DNA of 64,000 nt from Teratosphaeria epicoccoides (GCA_021401465.1 JADDMT010000105.1:1-64000); one strand, 5' to 3'. Positions 21,946 through 33,193 are shown, counted from the first letter of the stretch. Translations and numbers: made by a program. The notes: generated by a model from the letters alone, not told the origin.

Positions 21946-22591
21946 AACTCACCAATCGTATTCAACTTGTCATAGTGGGATCAAAGTGCGCTCTGAGCTG
22001 CTTTCTCGATGCGTAGCTCTTGCGCTCGTGCTGACTGGACTCTGCTTGGCATCGGCTTCGAAGCTCCTTGGTCCGCTCTCAATCGTGGTCGTCGTGACTT
22101 CGTCGTCGTAGGTTATGGTCGACAAGATGTCGCCGCTTTAACCATTGTGCAGAGGTCGCCAGGTGCTGGGTCGAAGCGATCGAAAAGATGCCCATTCTGC
22201 TTCTGTAGGCCTTACCCACTAGTGGGGCTTGAAACCCCTCCAAGATTGTGTCGGCTTTTGAAAAGAAGACAGGTCCACAACCCACGGCGTGACAGTCCAG
22301 GATGGCCACATGTATGTCGGAAGACAGAATAGAAGGGATACATCATTATTAGCTGCCACAGCCAGTCCCGAAGTTTTTTTGGTCAGCCCTTTACCCTGAG
22401 GTAGCGAAGCAAGCATAAGAGGTAGCCCGAGTGCTTCGGACTTGAACAGGAGAGTGGGGTTGGTCTCAACAACCTTCATGTTACGACTTGCTTCATCATC
22501 AAACCCGACAACTTTTTCTGCTCCGACCCAGACGACCTTGCAGCTTCGATTGCGGCATCTCAGCGAACATATCACCAGAACTCTCGCCAAG
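21946..22591. other. Intergenic, promoter of 6PGD gene
   Basis: About 650 bases between the GNAT and 6-phosphogluconate dehydrogenase genes. No domain-bearing frame or repeat was recognised. Confidence 0.5.
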
Positions 22592-24368
22592 ATGTCCTCT
22601 GAGCCTGTGTAAGTGTTGCCACAAACAGCATATCCTACCTCTGATGTCACCGAGAAGATTTTTGAGCGAGCTTCGGAAGATATGAGAGGGAGTCAGATCG
22701 TCTTGCGATAGATCAATCGGCTATGAAGGCAGCCATGGGATCGATAGCATTGATATCGCCATGTCGAGACATCGGACACACGCTCAGAGACCGCTGCAGT
22801 GACGGGAGTGGAACATACAGATCAATATATCAGGCTGACTAGATGCCTTCTACAGCGGAGACTTCGGTCTCATCGGCCTTGCGGTCATGGGCCAGAACCT
22901 GATCCTCAACGCTGCCGACCACGGCTTCACCGTCGTTGCCTTCAACAGAACCGTTGCCAAGGTCGACCGTTTCCTTGACAATGAGGCCAAGGGCAAGAGC
23001 ATTGTTGGCGCACACAGCATCGAGGAGTTCGTGAAGAAGCTCAAGAAGCCAAGGCGTATGATGCTGCTCGTCATGGCTGGCAAGCCTGTCGACGACTTTA
23101 TCGAGACTCTCCTCGGCGCCGGCGTTGAGAAGGGCGACATCATCATTGACGGCGGTAACTCCCACTTCCCAGACACCAACCGCCGTACCAAGTACTTAGC
23201 CAGCAAGGGTATCCGCTTCGTTGGTACGGGGGTGTCTGGTGGTGAGGAGGGTGCTCGTTATGGCCCTTCCATCATGCCGGGTGGTAACGAGGAGGCCTGG
23301 CCCTACGTCAAGGACGTCCTTCAGAGCATTTCTGCCAAGAGCGACGGCGAAGCTTGCTGTCAATGGGTCGGTGATGAGGGTGCTGGTCACTACGTCAAGA
23401 TGGTGCACAACGGTATTGAGTACGGTGACATGCAGCTGATCTCTGAGGTGAGGACTACCCGAGACTGATGCTCTGACATGTCGACTAACAAGGACCAGGC
23501 TTACGACATCATGAAGCGCGGTCTCGGCATGAGCAACAAGGAGATGGGCGACGTATTTGCCAAATGGAACAAGGGTGTTCTCGACTCGTTCCTCATAGAG
23601 ATTACTCGCGATATTATGTACTACAACGACGACGATGGCGTCCCAGTGGTCGAGAAGATCCTCGATGCTGCTGGCCAGAAGGGTACCGGCAAGTGGACCG
23701 CAATCAACGCACTCGACATGGGCCAGCCTGTGACGCTCATTGGCGAGGCCGTCTTCGCCCGATGCTTGTCTTCACTCAAGGGAGAGCGTACACGTGCCAG
23801 CCAGAAGCTCAGCGGGCCCAAGCCGGAGTTCTCCGGCAACAAGGAGGAGGTTCTTGCCAACCTCGAGCAGGCCCTTTACGCTTCCAAGATCATCTCATAC
23901 GCTCAGGGCTTTATGCTCATGCAAGCGGCTGCTAAGGAGTACGGCTGGAAGCTCCAGAAGCCGGAGATCGCCCTCATGTGGCGTGGTGGTTGCATCATCC
24001 GCTCCGTCTTTTTGAAGGACATCACCAAAGCCTACCGCTCAAACCCAGACCTCGAGAACCTGCTTTTTGACGACTTCTTCAACCAGGCCATTCACAAGGC
24101 CCAGCCTGGCTGGCGCGACATTGTCTCCAAGGGTGCCCTCTGGGGTATTCCGACCCCGGCTTTCTCCACCGCTCTGTCCTTCTTCGACGGCATCAGGACG
24201 AAGGACCTGCCCGCCAACGTGCTCCAGGCCCAGCGTGACTACTTCGGCGCCCACACATTCCGCATCAAGCCAGAATATGCAAGCGAGAAGTACCCAGAGG
24301 GCAAGGACATTCATGTCAACTGGACCGGCCGAGGTGGTAACGTTTCCGCTTCCACCTATACTGCTTAG
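22592..24368 (+). CDS. gnd1: 6-phosphogluconate dehydrogenase, decarboxylating
   Basis: Oxidative pentose phosphate pathway: converts 6-phosphogluconate to ribulose-5-phosphate and CO2, making NADPH in the cytosol. Exons 22592-22608, 22856-23447, 23499-24368; 492 aa. The first exon is only 17 nt (MSSEPV) and is followed by an unusually long 247-nt intron (GTAAGT...ACAG). The NADP-binding fold begins GDFGLIGLAVMGQNL; then come VAFNRTVAKVDRFL, IIDGGNSHFPDTNRR, the active-site region GTGVSGGEEGARYGPSIMPG with GAGHYVKMVHNGIEYGDMQL, and the family signature ILDAAGQKGTGKW. The C-terminus ends VNWTGRGGNVSASTYTA, as in fungal homologues. Confidence 0.97.
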
Positions 24369-24865
24369 ATGGATTTGCCCCATTAAAAATGCAGGGGTTG
24401 TATGGTTACGAGGACATGAGCCGTTTGCATCGGGCGTGGAAGGTCACGACGGCGTGGTAGCCCCAGATAGATGTGCTGTATTTAGGTATGAAACACGTGT
24501 GCAAGATGAAAGACGAGTGATACAGGTGCAACCCTTTTACATCTCAAAACAAATGGCTCGTGACCCGCGGTCTGGCCCGTTTGCGCTCCACAACATCGTG
24601 TTGAACATATACATCCAACCAGCCTTCCTCTTCTTGCACAGCCTGACCACTGTCGTTGGTGCTTCTTGCTTCTTCCTGCGCATACATTCGCTAGGTCTTT
24701 GTCATTCCTGTTGCCCGCTGGGCAGAGCAAGAGGAGTGAGCAGCCAGCATTGGACATCGATGCGCCTGGAGCTCTAGGAAAGCACCCGCTGTGCAACGGG
24801 CTTGCAGCAGTCTGCATGGTGCATTGAATATTTCCCGGAAGAAGCAAATCGCTGGCTTGGTGGAG
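24369..24865. other. Intergenic, nothing recognised
   Basis: About 500 bases between two plus-strand genes, holding the 3' end of 6PGD and the LSM12 promoter. No further feature was seen. Confidence 0.5.
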
Positions 24866-25687
24866 ATGGCGGACGGAGCAAAAAAGAACACTGTTGCGGG
24901 CAAGGTAGCGCCGACCAAGGCTGGCGGTGCTGCACCATCGCAGGCAACGCCGGATAGTGTCGCGGCTCTTGCAAAGAGCGTGGGAGCGAGGTACGCGGAG
25001 CCATAGCATGTGCCAGGGAAGGGGTCAGGTCACGCTATGCTGGGCATTGCTGACAAGAATGACGTTCCAGTATCAAGATCACTACCGCATCACCGCACAA
25101 CCAAACTTATGAGGGCACCCTGTACGCCGCGGACGCGATCACGAACATCGTTGCGATCAGTACCAACTGTTCTCCAGATCCAGCGAAGCCGGTTAGCTTC
25201 CATCTGCTGCCGTTCTCACGGATCAAGGATTTGACAGTGGTCTCTGTCGCACGCAACGTGGAGAGCGGCGAGGCGAGCTTCGCATCTGCGATTCCACCTA
25301 TCGGGAAGGTAGACGTTGAGCAGCTGCGAAACCGGGAGCAAGAGGCGATTCAGAAGCTGAAAGAGGCTGAGAAGCACAAGGGAAAAGGAGTTTCGCCCGA
25401 TGGGCAGGAGATTTATGATTCTTTCCGTAGACTGTGAGTGCAACATTTGCGTGTCGTCAGGACGATCAATGCGCTGACATCGAAGCAGAAACATGGAAGC
25501 CAGATGGCACAATGCCGAGATTATAGTATATAACTCGGTCATCATAACACCACCATACCGTGTGGAAGACTGTAAAGGACCCAAAGACAAGCAGGAGACT
25601 CTTGTCAGGGTCAAGAAGGTCCTAGAGGGTGAAAGGAATAAGATTTCAGAGCGAAAGGCGCCGCTGGCTCCCAGGAAGGGCGGTTGA
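24866..25687 (+). CDS. LSM12: LSM12-like protein with anticodon-binding (AD) domain
   Basis: RNA-associated protein; in yeast and animals it associates with ataxin-2/Pbp1-type complexes. Exons 24866-24990, 25071-25433, 25489-25687; introns GTACGC...CCAG and GTGAGT...GCAG; 228 aa. After a 40-residue Ala/Thr/Lys-rich start, an Lsm-like fold follows: SIKITTASPHNQTYEGTLYA, AITNIVAIST, FHLLPFSRIKDLTVVS. The AD domain then reads VDVEQLRNREQEAIQKLKEA, GQEIYDSFRRL, MEARWHNAEIIVYNSVIITP, YRVEDCKG and VRVKKVLEGER. The splice joints restore exactly this order, which supports the model. It ends in a basic tail APLAPRKGG. Confidence 0.93.
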
Positions 25688-26681
25688 AGTACGTTGTCAC
25701 AGCATAAGGACCTGAGTGTCTAATCTGCGGCGCGGCTGCACGCAGGGTGGCATGTGGGAGGCCATCGACAGCCTCTGCAGAGACGAAAATGGAAGTGGTG
25801 CATGGCCATGGTGGGAGGACCGAAGAAGTCGTAGCGCGCGTGGGTGGCATGGCGGGTCAGCCGCAAGTGCTGGCTGCTGCTTATCTGGTGCGAAAGTACC
25901 GGAGGTGTTTGATGGCGGAAAAGCGGCCTGAGGACAGAGTGGATGATACCCATTGAGAGGCTTGTGATTCGGATCCTCGATCAGCTGGACATATATGCCG
26001 TACTCTTATGACGCTGCACAACCATGCCTGCAAGGCCTTACCATGTTCAAGTTTCGCATCGAAGGCTGAAGGGCGCGTCGCACTTGGGTGTGCGGATTTG
26101 GAATATCGCTGAGCCGAGTCGATGCCAGATGAGTGTGGTGTCATGGGCAGTACAGCGGCGAAATCTGAACAGACTCGTGACCATCTGGGAGCTGAGACGT
26201 GCGTCAGCATCTCCGAAGAGTCGTCCTCACGAAGCATGAGGCGCAGATGCTTGTACTAGGCTATTTCAGAAACGGTACAGACGGCACAAGCGATACGCAT
26301 ACTAGCTACAGGCAGTCTGCACATGCCATCCACACAAAGCAACGCCTACTCATACCCATCTCGAGCTTTTATTACATTTGAAGCATGCAACCCATCATTC
26401 CTGCAACGCCGTGCGCTATGCAATAAGGCTCATCGCGCAGTAGCTGCAAGTCGGGTATCATGTCTGTCGAATCCTTCTCGCATATTACACAACAACATCC
26501 ACAAGCACAGCTTGCCACCACAGCTCCTATTGTGATGATAGGACCCGTCATTCCCTCCAGCACTTGGGTCTGGGAGTAGGGTCCCTCGCTGCCTTCATCC
26601 TCCTTCAAGAGCTGACTATGCTTCGAACAGAACTGCCCAACGCCGGAACGATCAGAAAGTGTAGGTTGGCTGTGGAAGAGC
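25688..26681. other. Convergent intergenic region, about 1 kb
   Basis: Separates LSM12 (+) from the FKBP gene (-). Only short, unconvincing frames exist, and I saw no repeat or RNA gene. Confidence 0.5.
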
Positions 26682-28255
26682 TTATTTGCCCTTATTCAGC
26701 TCAAGAAGCTTCACATCAAACACCAGAGTCGAGTTGGCCGGGATGCCAGGCAGGGACTTGCTGCCGTAGGCGAGGTGAGGGGGAATGGTGATGCGGCGCT
26801 CACCACCCACAGCCATCCCTGCAACGCCAATGTCCCAGCCCTTGATAACATCGCCGCTGCCAAGCTTGAAGCTGAACGGCTTGCCCTTCTTGTTCGAGTC
26901 GAACATCTTACCATTGACGAGCTTGCCGATGTAGCGCATACCGACACGATCGCCCTTCTTTGCAGCCGGGCCAGTGCCAGTCTTGCGGTCGTCGATCTTG
27001 ACGCCTTGCACAGTCTTGACACCACCGGCAGTAACCTTCTCGCCTTCCTTTTTGGCGTCAGCCTTTGCTTTGGTTGGGGTCGGCCCCTGCTCGAGTTCTT
27101 TGGCGAACTGTACCTTCTTGTCTGTCTTGCTGGAAGATGGCGCTTCTTCCTTGGCCTCCGCGGCAGTGCCATCGTTCTTCTTGAGCTTCTTCTGCTGCTT
27201 CTTGCTGAGCTTCGGCTCGCCATTGGTCTGCGCATCCATCAAGCTGTCGAGTGTTTCCTCTCCAGCCGACTCCTCGGCAGCGCGCTTGGTTCCAGCCTTG
27301 GCGGCAGCTGTTTTCTTCTTGTTACTGGCCTCAACGAGCTTTGGTGCGTCCACTTCTTCCTCCTCGATCTCTACGATGCGCGGGTCATCAAGATCGTCCA
27401 ATTCGTCATCTTCATCCTCTTCATCATAATCAAGCTCATCATCGTCTGGCTCAAGGTCGTACTCATCTTCGTCCTCGTCGTCTGGATCGTACATACCGTT
27501 CTCGCCTGGCAGGTCGACGTAGTTGCCAGTGAGATAGATGTTGTGGGTGCCGCTAACCTGAAACCAGACACGCTCGTCCTCGCCGATTGTGATATCGAGA
27601 GGCTGCTGGTAGTGCTGTCGGAGTGTCAGTGCTGCGTACAAGCAACTCGGGACGTGCTTTGACATACCTTCTCCGGGTCGAGCGTGCAGAGCACAAATTC
27701 CTCAATCTCGTCGCCCTCGTCGTCATCATCTTCGTCCTCAACCTCTTCCTCGTCGTCATCTTCGTCGGCCACAGGCATCTTGCCCTTGGCCTTGGCTGAC
27801 TTGGAAACACCGTTTGGCTTGTCCTCGTCAATATCCATGCCCTCTTCAGCCAACAGTTTTTCAATGGCCTGCTTCGCAGCAGCCTTCTTCATCGCCTTGC
27901 TCTTCTTGGGATCACTTGGACCGCCAGTCACCTCCTCTTCATCCTCATCCTCATCCTCATCCTCGTCGTCCTCGTTGTCGCCCTCAGCCTCCGCCAATCT
28001 GCGCTCAAAGTCCTCGACGTCGAACTCATCCTCATCGTCGTCTTCCAAGTCATCCTCATCGTCTTCCAGCGGGACGCGCAGGATCTTCAAAGTCGCGCGA
28101 GGCTTCTCGCCCTCCTCACCCTCCGGCTCAGCACTTGGGTCGATGGCAGCCATAGTGATGCGGAAAGCAGACGGCACCTCAGGCCTGCCCGGGACTGGAA
28201 ACTCGCCAGCAGGGACCTCGAGGCCCCAGAAGGCCATCGGCAGAAGACCTGACAT
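26682..28255 (-). CDS. FPR4: Nucleolar FKBP-type peptidyl-prolyl isomerase (Fpr3/Fpr4 type)
   Basis: Proline isomerase and histone chaperone of the nucleus/nucleolus. Exons 28255-27668 and 27614-26682 (intron 27667-27615, GTATGT...ACAG); 506 aa. The N-terminal nucleoplasmin-like fold begins MSGLLPMAFWGLEVPAGEF and includes ATLKILRVPL. It is interrupted by several long Asp/Glu tracts and continues after the intron with VWFQVSGTHNIYLTGNYVDLPG. Lys-rich segments, probable nuclear/nucleolar signals, follow at about residues 300-390. The C-terminal FKBP domain reads GDRVGMRYIGKLVNGKMFDS, LGSGDVIKGWDIGVAGM, ITIPPHLAYG and LVFDVKLLEL, with the active-site Tyr, Phe-Asp, Trp and Tyr in place. It is divergent from the 3-hydroxyacyl-CoA dehydrogenase gene. 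Confidence 0.95.
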
Positions 28256-28673
28256 TCCGAGTGGTGTGCGATGCTGGTGTACAGGTAGAAGTGGTCTAGC
28301 AGAGTGGTGGTTACGAGAGGAACAGAATATTTCAAGAAGAATTTAAACTTTTTGACTTGGCTTTTCGAGCTCTCTCTACATGTAGCTTGGCGCGCTCCAC
28401 AGGGTCTCACGTGGACACCTATTGACGCACACGGTGCGATGCAAGGCATTCAGAAAATGACACCCAGAGGTATCGATTGACTTAGAAGGCTATCCTGTTA
28501 AATGAACTCACTCTTCCGACGAGGCTGCTCCATGCTCCTCCTGCCTTGTAGAGGCACACGCCGGGCTCTCGATCAGCGTCTGCGTTTTCCCGATGCAGTC
28601 CACCGAAGCTAACAGGTGATCCCACCATCGTTCTCATCATGCCTTCGTCCTGGGCAATACTACTAATTTGGTC
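28256..28673. other. Divergent promoter region, FKBP / dehydrogenase
   Basis: About 420 bases shared by two divergently transcribed genes. Nothing further was recognised. Confidence 0.5.
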
Positions 28674-29600
28674 ATGGCAGAGGCGGGATTCAGAATCGCC
28701 ATCATTGGCGCCGGCACCATAGGTCTGTCTTTCGCTGCTCTTCACCTTACCAAGAATTCGACATGCACTGTCTCAATCTTCGATACCAGGCCTGATATCG
28801 AGGAATATGTTCAGCAAAGCCTTCCAGGATATCTCATGGATGCCAATCATGAAGATTGCCTCAAACGCCTTTCTCTATTCGACGCGCTAGAACACGCTAT
28901 TCATAATGCAGACATAGTCCAGGAGCAAGGCCCAGAGAACCCAGACTTCAAGACCACCATATGGCCGCAGATAGAACAACATGCTCCCAAGAATGCTCTC
29001 CTCTGGTCCAGCACAAGCGGTATTCCGGCCAGTGTTCAAAGTAGAAATATGAAAGACAAGACGAGACTCCTTGTTTGCCACCCATACAACCCGCCTCACA
29101 TCATGCCATTGCTTGAAGTGGTGCCTTCATCCAATACAGCTCAGACCGCCATAGATCGTACATTGGCCTATTGGCGAGCCTTAGGCCGCACTCCAGTAGT
29201 CATCAACAAGGAATGCACCGGCTTTGTAGCCAACCGTCTAGCCTTTGCCCTTTTTCGTGAGGCTTGTTCCCTTGTGTCGCAAGGCGTGGTCAGCGTTCAG
29301 GATTGCGATGTCATAGTCCAGGCTTCCATGGGTCCGCGCTGGACTGTCGCCGGGCCTTTCAAGTCTTATCACGCTGGTGGAGGTGAGGGTGGTCTCAGCA
29401 GCTTTTTAGGGAAGATTGGTGGGACTGTGCAGGACTGTTGGGAGGCGAGCGATGCAGACGTTCAGACAGGCAATGTGGAGGTGGCCAAGGCATGGCAGGC
29501 GGGCGTATGCAGGCAGACAGACGAGGCATACGGCATTGTCGATACAAAAGAGAGGGACGAGAAGACCAGGAGAGTTCTAGAGGCTGCTGGAAGGACATGA
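28674..29600 (+). CDS. 3-hydroxyacyl-CoA dehydrogenase-like (lambda-crystallin/gulonate dehydrogenase type)
   Basis: NAD-dependent dehydrogenase of the 3HCDH fold; 308 aa from ATG 28674, single exon. The Rossmann motif is IAIIGAGTIGLSFAALHL, and the acidic residue ending strand 2 (SIFDTRPDIEEY) indicates NAD preference. Further landmarks are DIVQEQGPEN, SSTSGIPAS (the conserved Ser of the catalytic site), the catalytic His region HPYNPPHIMPLLEVVPS and GFVANRL, followed by the C-terminal helical domain with MGPRWTVAGPF. The HPYNPPH block is typical of the lambda-crystallin/L-gulonate 3-dehydrogenase branch rather than of beta-oxidation enzymes. The true substrate is uncertain. No peroxisomal or mitochondrial signal is seen. 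Confidence 0.88.
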   Translation: MAEAGFRIAIIGAGTIGLSFAALHLTKNSTCTVSIFDTRPDIEEYVQQSLPGYLMDANHEDCLKRLSLFDALEHAIHNADIVQEQGPENPDFKTTIWPQIEQHAPKNALLWSSTSGIPASVQSRNMKDKTRLLVCHPYNPPHIMPLLEVVPSSNTAQTAIDRTLAYWRALGRTPVVINKECTGFVANRLAFALFREACSLVSQGVVSVQDCDVIVQASMGPRWTVAGPFKSYHAGGGEGGLSSFLGKIGGTVQDCWEASDADVQTGNVEVAKAWQAGVCRQTDEAYGIVDTKERDEKTRRVLEAAGRT

Positions 29601-29753
29601 CGAGAATGTTGGAGTTGGTTTCGAGTCCGCTACAGGAATACCAGCATTATTTCAGGCTCCCCATGGTGCCCATATTCTGTCGATTGCTCGTCTGGTGAAG
29701 CACCCATCCTCCGGGCGATCCGGCTAGCTCACCGCGCGTCCCTGATGGCGTCG

Positions 29754-30481
29754 TTAAACCAGCATTGTTGTTAGGACTGTGCTGCCATCAGCATATGTGT
29801 GAGTCATGACCACTTCACTTGGGTGTGTGGTGTCTGCAGTGCTGTTCTCGCTCTGCAGAACACTTACAGCCGCTGCGCTTGTAGTCGAGATTGGGATCGG
29901 ACCGGTGCTGCTGCTGCTTGCTAAAGAGGACGATGTGGTGAGGAAGCTGCTCAGGGTCGTGCTGATGATGGTGCCAGCTGTAGTCCCTGTGGAGGTGACG
30001 GTCGTGGTCGACGTCGACGTCGCCTTCGGCAATGTTGAGGAGGAGGCACTGTACCCGCACCACTTGTAGCATTTGAAGCTCTTGGCGCGCTTGTCGAAGC
30101 TAATGGTCGTGAGGTTTGCGTTGCCTGGGTGTGTAATGGGCAAGGAAGCGGCGCCAGTACAATCCTCGCCATCGTAGAGGAAGCAGGTGACGCCGTCGTC
30201 TGGGCCAGCAGACGAGACGTTTCCTGCAAACCAAGCTGGAAGCTCGGCGGCTGTCGTACTTGTGAGCCTTGACACATGCACGATCGTAGAAACTTGGAAG
30301 GCAACTTACAGCACGTAGTCGGATCGAGGCACGCGTTGTACGCAGCGCCCTGCCAGTCGTAGTCGTTGGTGAGATAAAGGCAGACAGGAGGGACCTGCCA
30401 CTCATCGCGAGACTCGATTGCGGCAGCTGGTGAGATGGCGATGCCGGCGAGAGTGGCGGTAAAAAGGATGGAGAGAGTCAT
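29754..30481 (-). CDS. Secreted cysteine-containing protein with Ser/Thr-rich tail
   Basis: Exons 30481-30310 and 30250-29754 (intron 30309-30251, GTAAGT...ACAG); 222 aa. A signal peptide MTLSILFTATLAGIAISPAAA is followed by a Cys-containing domain: VCLYLTNDYDWQGAAYNAC, DPTTC, DDGVTCFLYDGEDCTGAASL, DKRAKSFKCYKWCGY. The pattern of two short blocks with C-x-LY and a Gly-Ala-Ser turn recalls beta/gamma-crystallin-like small secreted proteins widespread in Dothideomycetes (inference). The last about 110 residues are Ser/Thr-rich and probably O-glycosylated. The C-terminus (TVLTTMLV) is not hydrophobic enough for a GPI signal. A cell-wall or host-interface role is possible but unproven. Confidence 0.82.
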
Positions 30482-31101
30482 CTCGTGTGGTCTGTCCGCT
30501 GTTTTCGGGCTGTGTGATTGGAAGCAATGTATGCGCTGCGTGGGTCTTGGGTTGCTAACGAGCGAGTGTTGTGGTTATCAGGAAGAAGACTCAGGAAGTT
30601 CGGAAGTTCAAATGTCGAGATTGTTGAGAGAAGCTGCAGAGCAGTAGTTTCAGAAGTGGCGGTCACGCATTCAGAGAGAGAGAGAATAGCAAGAGGCAGC
30701 CGCAGTGAAGAAAAAAGCGTGCACGGGCAATGCAGCGGCGACTAAAGCTGTGCGGCTGGCACATCTTCGCTGCAGGTGCTCCTGCAAGTCATGTTCGCAA
30801 AGGTTAGAGTGCCGAGCGCCCATCCAGTGTGCAAGTTCGCCGGAGTAGAATACTTTGATCTGTTGCAGTGGTAATGTACAAGAATCGCAATGATACCTAT
30901 ATGTGCCTAATCGATGCTTCTCGCCAGTTCTCGTCAAGCTGGAAACAAACTTGGAAGCCAAAAGCTGCATGTATGGCAGCAGTCGTGGACTAGGCTCGTG
31001 GCTGAGACCTTGACAGAGGAGAGACTCGAGCTGTGTGCCGATAATGCCACCATGCAATGACTGCAGAAGTTTGCTCTTACGCTTGCCCTTCCGCCTGCAA
31101 C
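30482..31101. other. Intergenic, nothing recognised
   Basis: About 620 bases upstream of the secreted-protein gene and downstream of the next minus-strand gene. Includes a GAGAGAGAGAGA-like stretch near 30672-30686. Confidence 0.5.
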
Positions 31102-32196
31102 TCAATCTTCATCAATGAGTTCGACGACTTCTGGAACCAGACCCTCAGTCATCGGCCTGCCCTTCTTCGCTGGGTCGTTTCTCGCAACAGCTCGCAAGCA
31201 TATGAACTTCTCATTGAATACATCCAACTCCTCCATCCGGTCGGTCATCTGCAACTTCTCCGTGCCAAGCATCAACTCAAACTTGTCGTCCATGGTCAGC
31301 TCAACCAGTCTATGCCACACCGTGGAGATCGTCGTCACGCGATTGCCTTTCATCCACGTCATGTGCTTTTCACTCGTGGCACTTCTGGGCTGTCGGTTGG
31401 TGGGTAATATTCCGATCCAGTAGCGGTGGCCAGCGAGCGGCAGATCTGGGATATACTGCTTCATGCGCTCGTGCCATCTTCTGAACTGCGCGAGATTTTT
31501 GCGGTAACTCTTGTCGAAGTCGGCCTCGACAGGCAATTTTGGTGGCACTGCGATTTTTGCTTTGCTTCCAATGATCTGTAAAGCCTCGAGCGAGTGCGAG
31601 CGCTCTTTCTTGATGATCTGAGAGGGTGAGCTTGGTGGTGTGGATGCATTACGAGCGTGACGACAGAGCTCATAGTGCTCGCCGTCCACACAGTCACATT
31701 CTACTACGCGATGCGTGCCTTGGGTTCTGACATCATCATGTGCTTCCTGATCCGATCCGTCCTCCTCGTTGTTCGTTGCCACCGCTGGGCCCTTGGTCAT
31801 CCTTGAGAAAAGGTCGTCTTCGTCGTCGTCGTTGTCGTTGTCGTCATCCTCGTCGACCATATCGAGAACCCTTGGTCTCGGTTGCGAAACCTCATTTTCG
31901 AGCTCCTCTGAGGCATCAACGAACTCGTCCTCTTCTTCTTCTTCCTCTATGCCAGGGTTCACCGCCTGCTCAAGCGGAATCTGCATGCCACCAACAGTAA
32001 GGCGGACGAGCTGCATACCGTTGTCCATGCCGAGCGAAGAATACTGACGCACTTGTTTCTTTGAAGCTGGAGGCGTGACCTCATCTGTCGCTTTGCGCCT
32101 AAGTGATGGTTGTAGTGTAATTGGGTCCTGAATGAGGGAGCTGTTACCTCCGTTGTACGGCGGATCGTGGCGGGTTGGGGTGTCGGTTGTAAACAT
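31102..32196 (-). CDS. Acidic hypothetical protein, 364 aa
   Basis: No recognised family. The chosen ATG at 32196 gives MFTTDTPTRHDPPYNGG; the frame is open to 32313 but that part looks like leader. There are two strongly acidic tracts, one around residue 90 (EEEEEEDEFVDASEELENEV) and one around residue 120 (VDEDDDNDNDDDEDDLF). A Cys/His cluster follows (VECDCVDGEHYELCRHAR), possibly a small metal site. The C-terminal 150 residues look globular: FDKSYRKNLAQFRRWHERMK, HRYWIGILPTN and TWMKGNRVTTISTVWHRLVE. A nuclear protein is a reasonable guess. It is divergent from the ATM1 gene. Confidence 0.7.
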   Translation of the reverse strand: MFTTDTPTRHDPPYNGGNSSLIQDPITLQPSLRRKATDEVTPPASKKQVRQYSSLGMDNGMQLVRLTVGGMQIPLEQAVNPGIEEEEEEDEFVDASEELENEVSQPRPRVLDMVDEDDDNDNDDDEDDLFSRMTKGPAVATNNEEDGSDQEAHDDVRTQGTHRVVECDCVDGEHYELCRHARNASTPPSSPSQIIKKERSHSLEALQIIGSKAKIAVPPKLPVEADFDKSYRKNLAQFRRWHERMKQYIPDLPLAGHRYWIGILPTNRQPRSATSEKHMTWMKGNRVTTISTVWHRLVELTMDDKFELMLGTEKLQMTDRMEELDVFNEKFICLRAVARNDPAKKGRPMTEGLVPEVVELIDED

Positions 32197-33193
32197 CTTC
32201 AAACATCTCTCGTGAGTGATGCTTGTTGATTCACGAAGAAGTAAGAAATATACACTTGCGAAGCCGAGGCCACAAGGTATACTGTCACATGCGATGAATA
32301 ATTCAGAAGGCACGATACCACTGCGTTGGGAAGTGACAGCCGATGAGAGGATATGAACGTCCGACAGGATGCAGACTGAAGACCTTGCCGAGCGCGTATG
32401 AAGGAGTGAAGCGCGAGGGTTTGCCGGCCTATGGTCTCTTTAGACGATGATCAGGTGGCTGAATTGTCAAGATTGTCGAACTTCGATATCGCGCGAACGG
32501 AATATATGGAGGCTAGCAGTCAACCACATCAAGCAGTCAATCACATCGAGCAGTCAACAACATCGAACAGTAAGCCACATCGAACAGTCAAACACGTCAG
32601 CCGGGTGGTAAGTCGATACACTCACTCATGATCCCGTCCCTTGCACGTGGGGCCACCCCAATTATCGCAACTCGGGCCTCCCAATGATGCCGCCTTCAAG
32701 GAATGAGTCGAAAGAACTCGGAGCCAAGTCGAAAATGGGCATTCAAGCTGTTGCAAGCACTAGTGCATGCTTGGAGATCATAGGACAGCTCGAGGCGGCA
32801 CTGTTCCAAGGCGACGGTCCTGTGTTGTCGCTGCTTGGTAGCCATTAATTCACCATGCATTGCAGCTCAGTGCCACTTGGGGCATTGAACATAGATCTGG
32901 AGATGGGGCCTTTCTTCTCCTCCGAGGTGGATTAAAGCATGTTCGAAAATCATCGGAGCGACTTCGGCAATGCACGCAGACTGCAGCAGTTTTCCAGGTC
33001 GCTATCTGATCCGAGGTTGTACCGCTTGAGCAACTTCTCTGTTGAGAGCACGCAATGCTACCTTGGTGGCCCAGTATAATTATCTATCAGTAGACATTTG
33101 CTTCGCATTTCCAAACCCTGGACAATTGGAGCAGAGCATAAGATGTGCATCTAGATTGCGACTCGCGCAGAGTGCTTTCGCGGTTGATAGAGG
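32197..33193. other. Divergent intergenic region with a minisatellite
   Basis: About 1 kb between the acidic protein (-) and ATM1 (+). It holds a short 17-bp tandem repeat (listed separately) and no recognisable gene. Confidence 0.5.
32518..32599. repeat. 17-bp tandem repeat, about 4.8 units
   Basis: Four complete 17-nt units start at 32518, 32535, 32552 and 32569, then a partial fifth starts at 32586. The consensus is close to AGTCAACCACATCGAAC, with one to three substitutions per unit. 17 is not a multiple of 3 and no gene frame crosses it convincingly, so it is best read as a non-coding minisatellite in a promoter region. Confidence 0.9.

Noticed and set aside
27684..28346. A 220-codon Ser-rich plus-strand frame
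   Set aside because: The poly-Ser comes from reading the Asp/Glu tracts of the FKBP gene on the opposite strand.
32518..32599. CRISPR-like array
   Set aside because: The 17-bp units are directly adjacent with no spacers, and this is eukaryotic DNA; it is a plain minisatellite.
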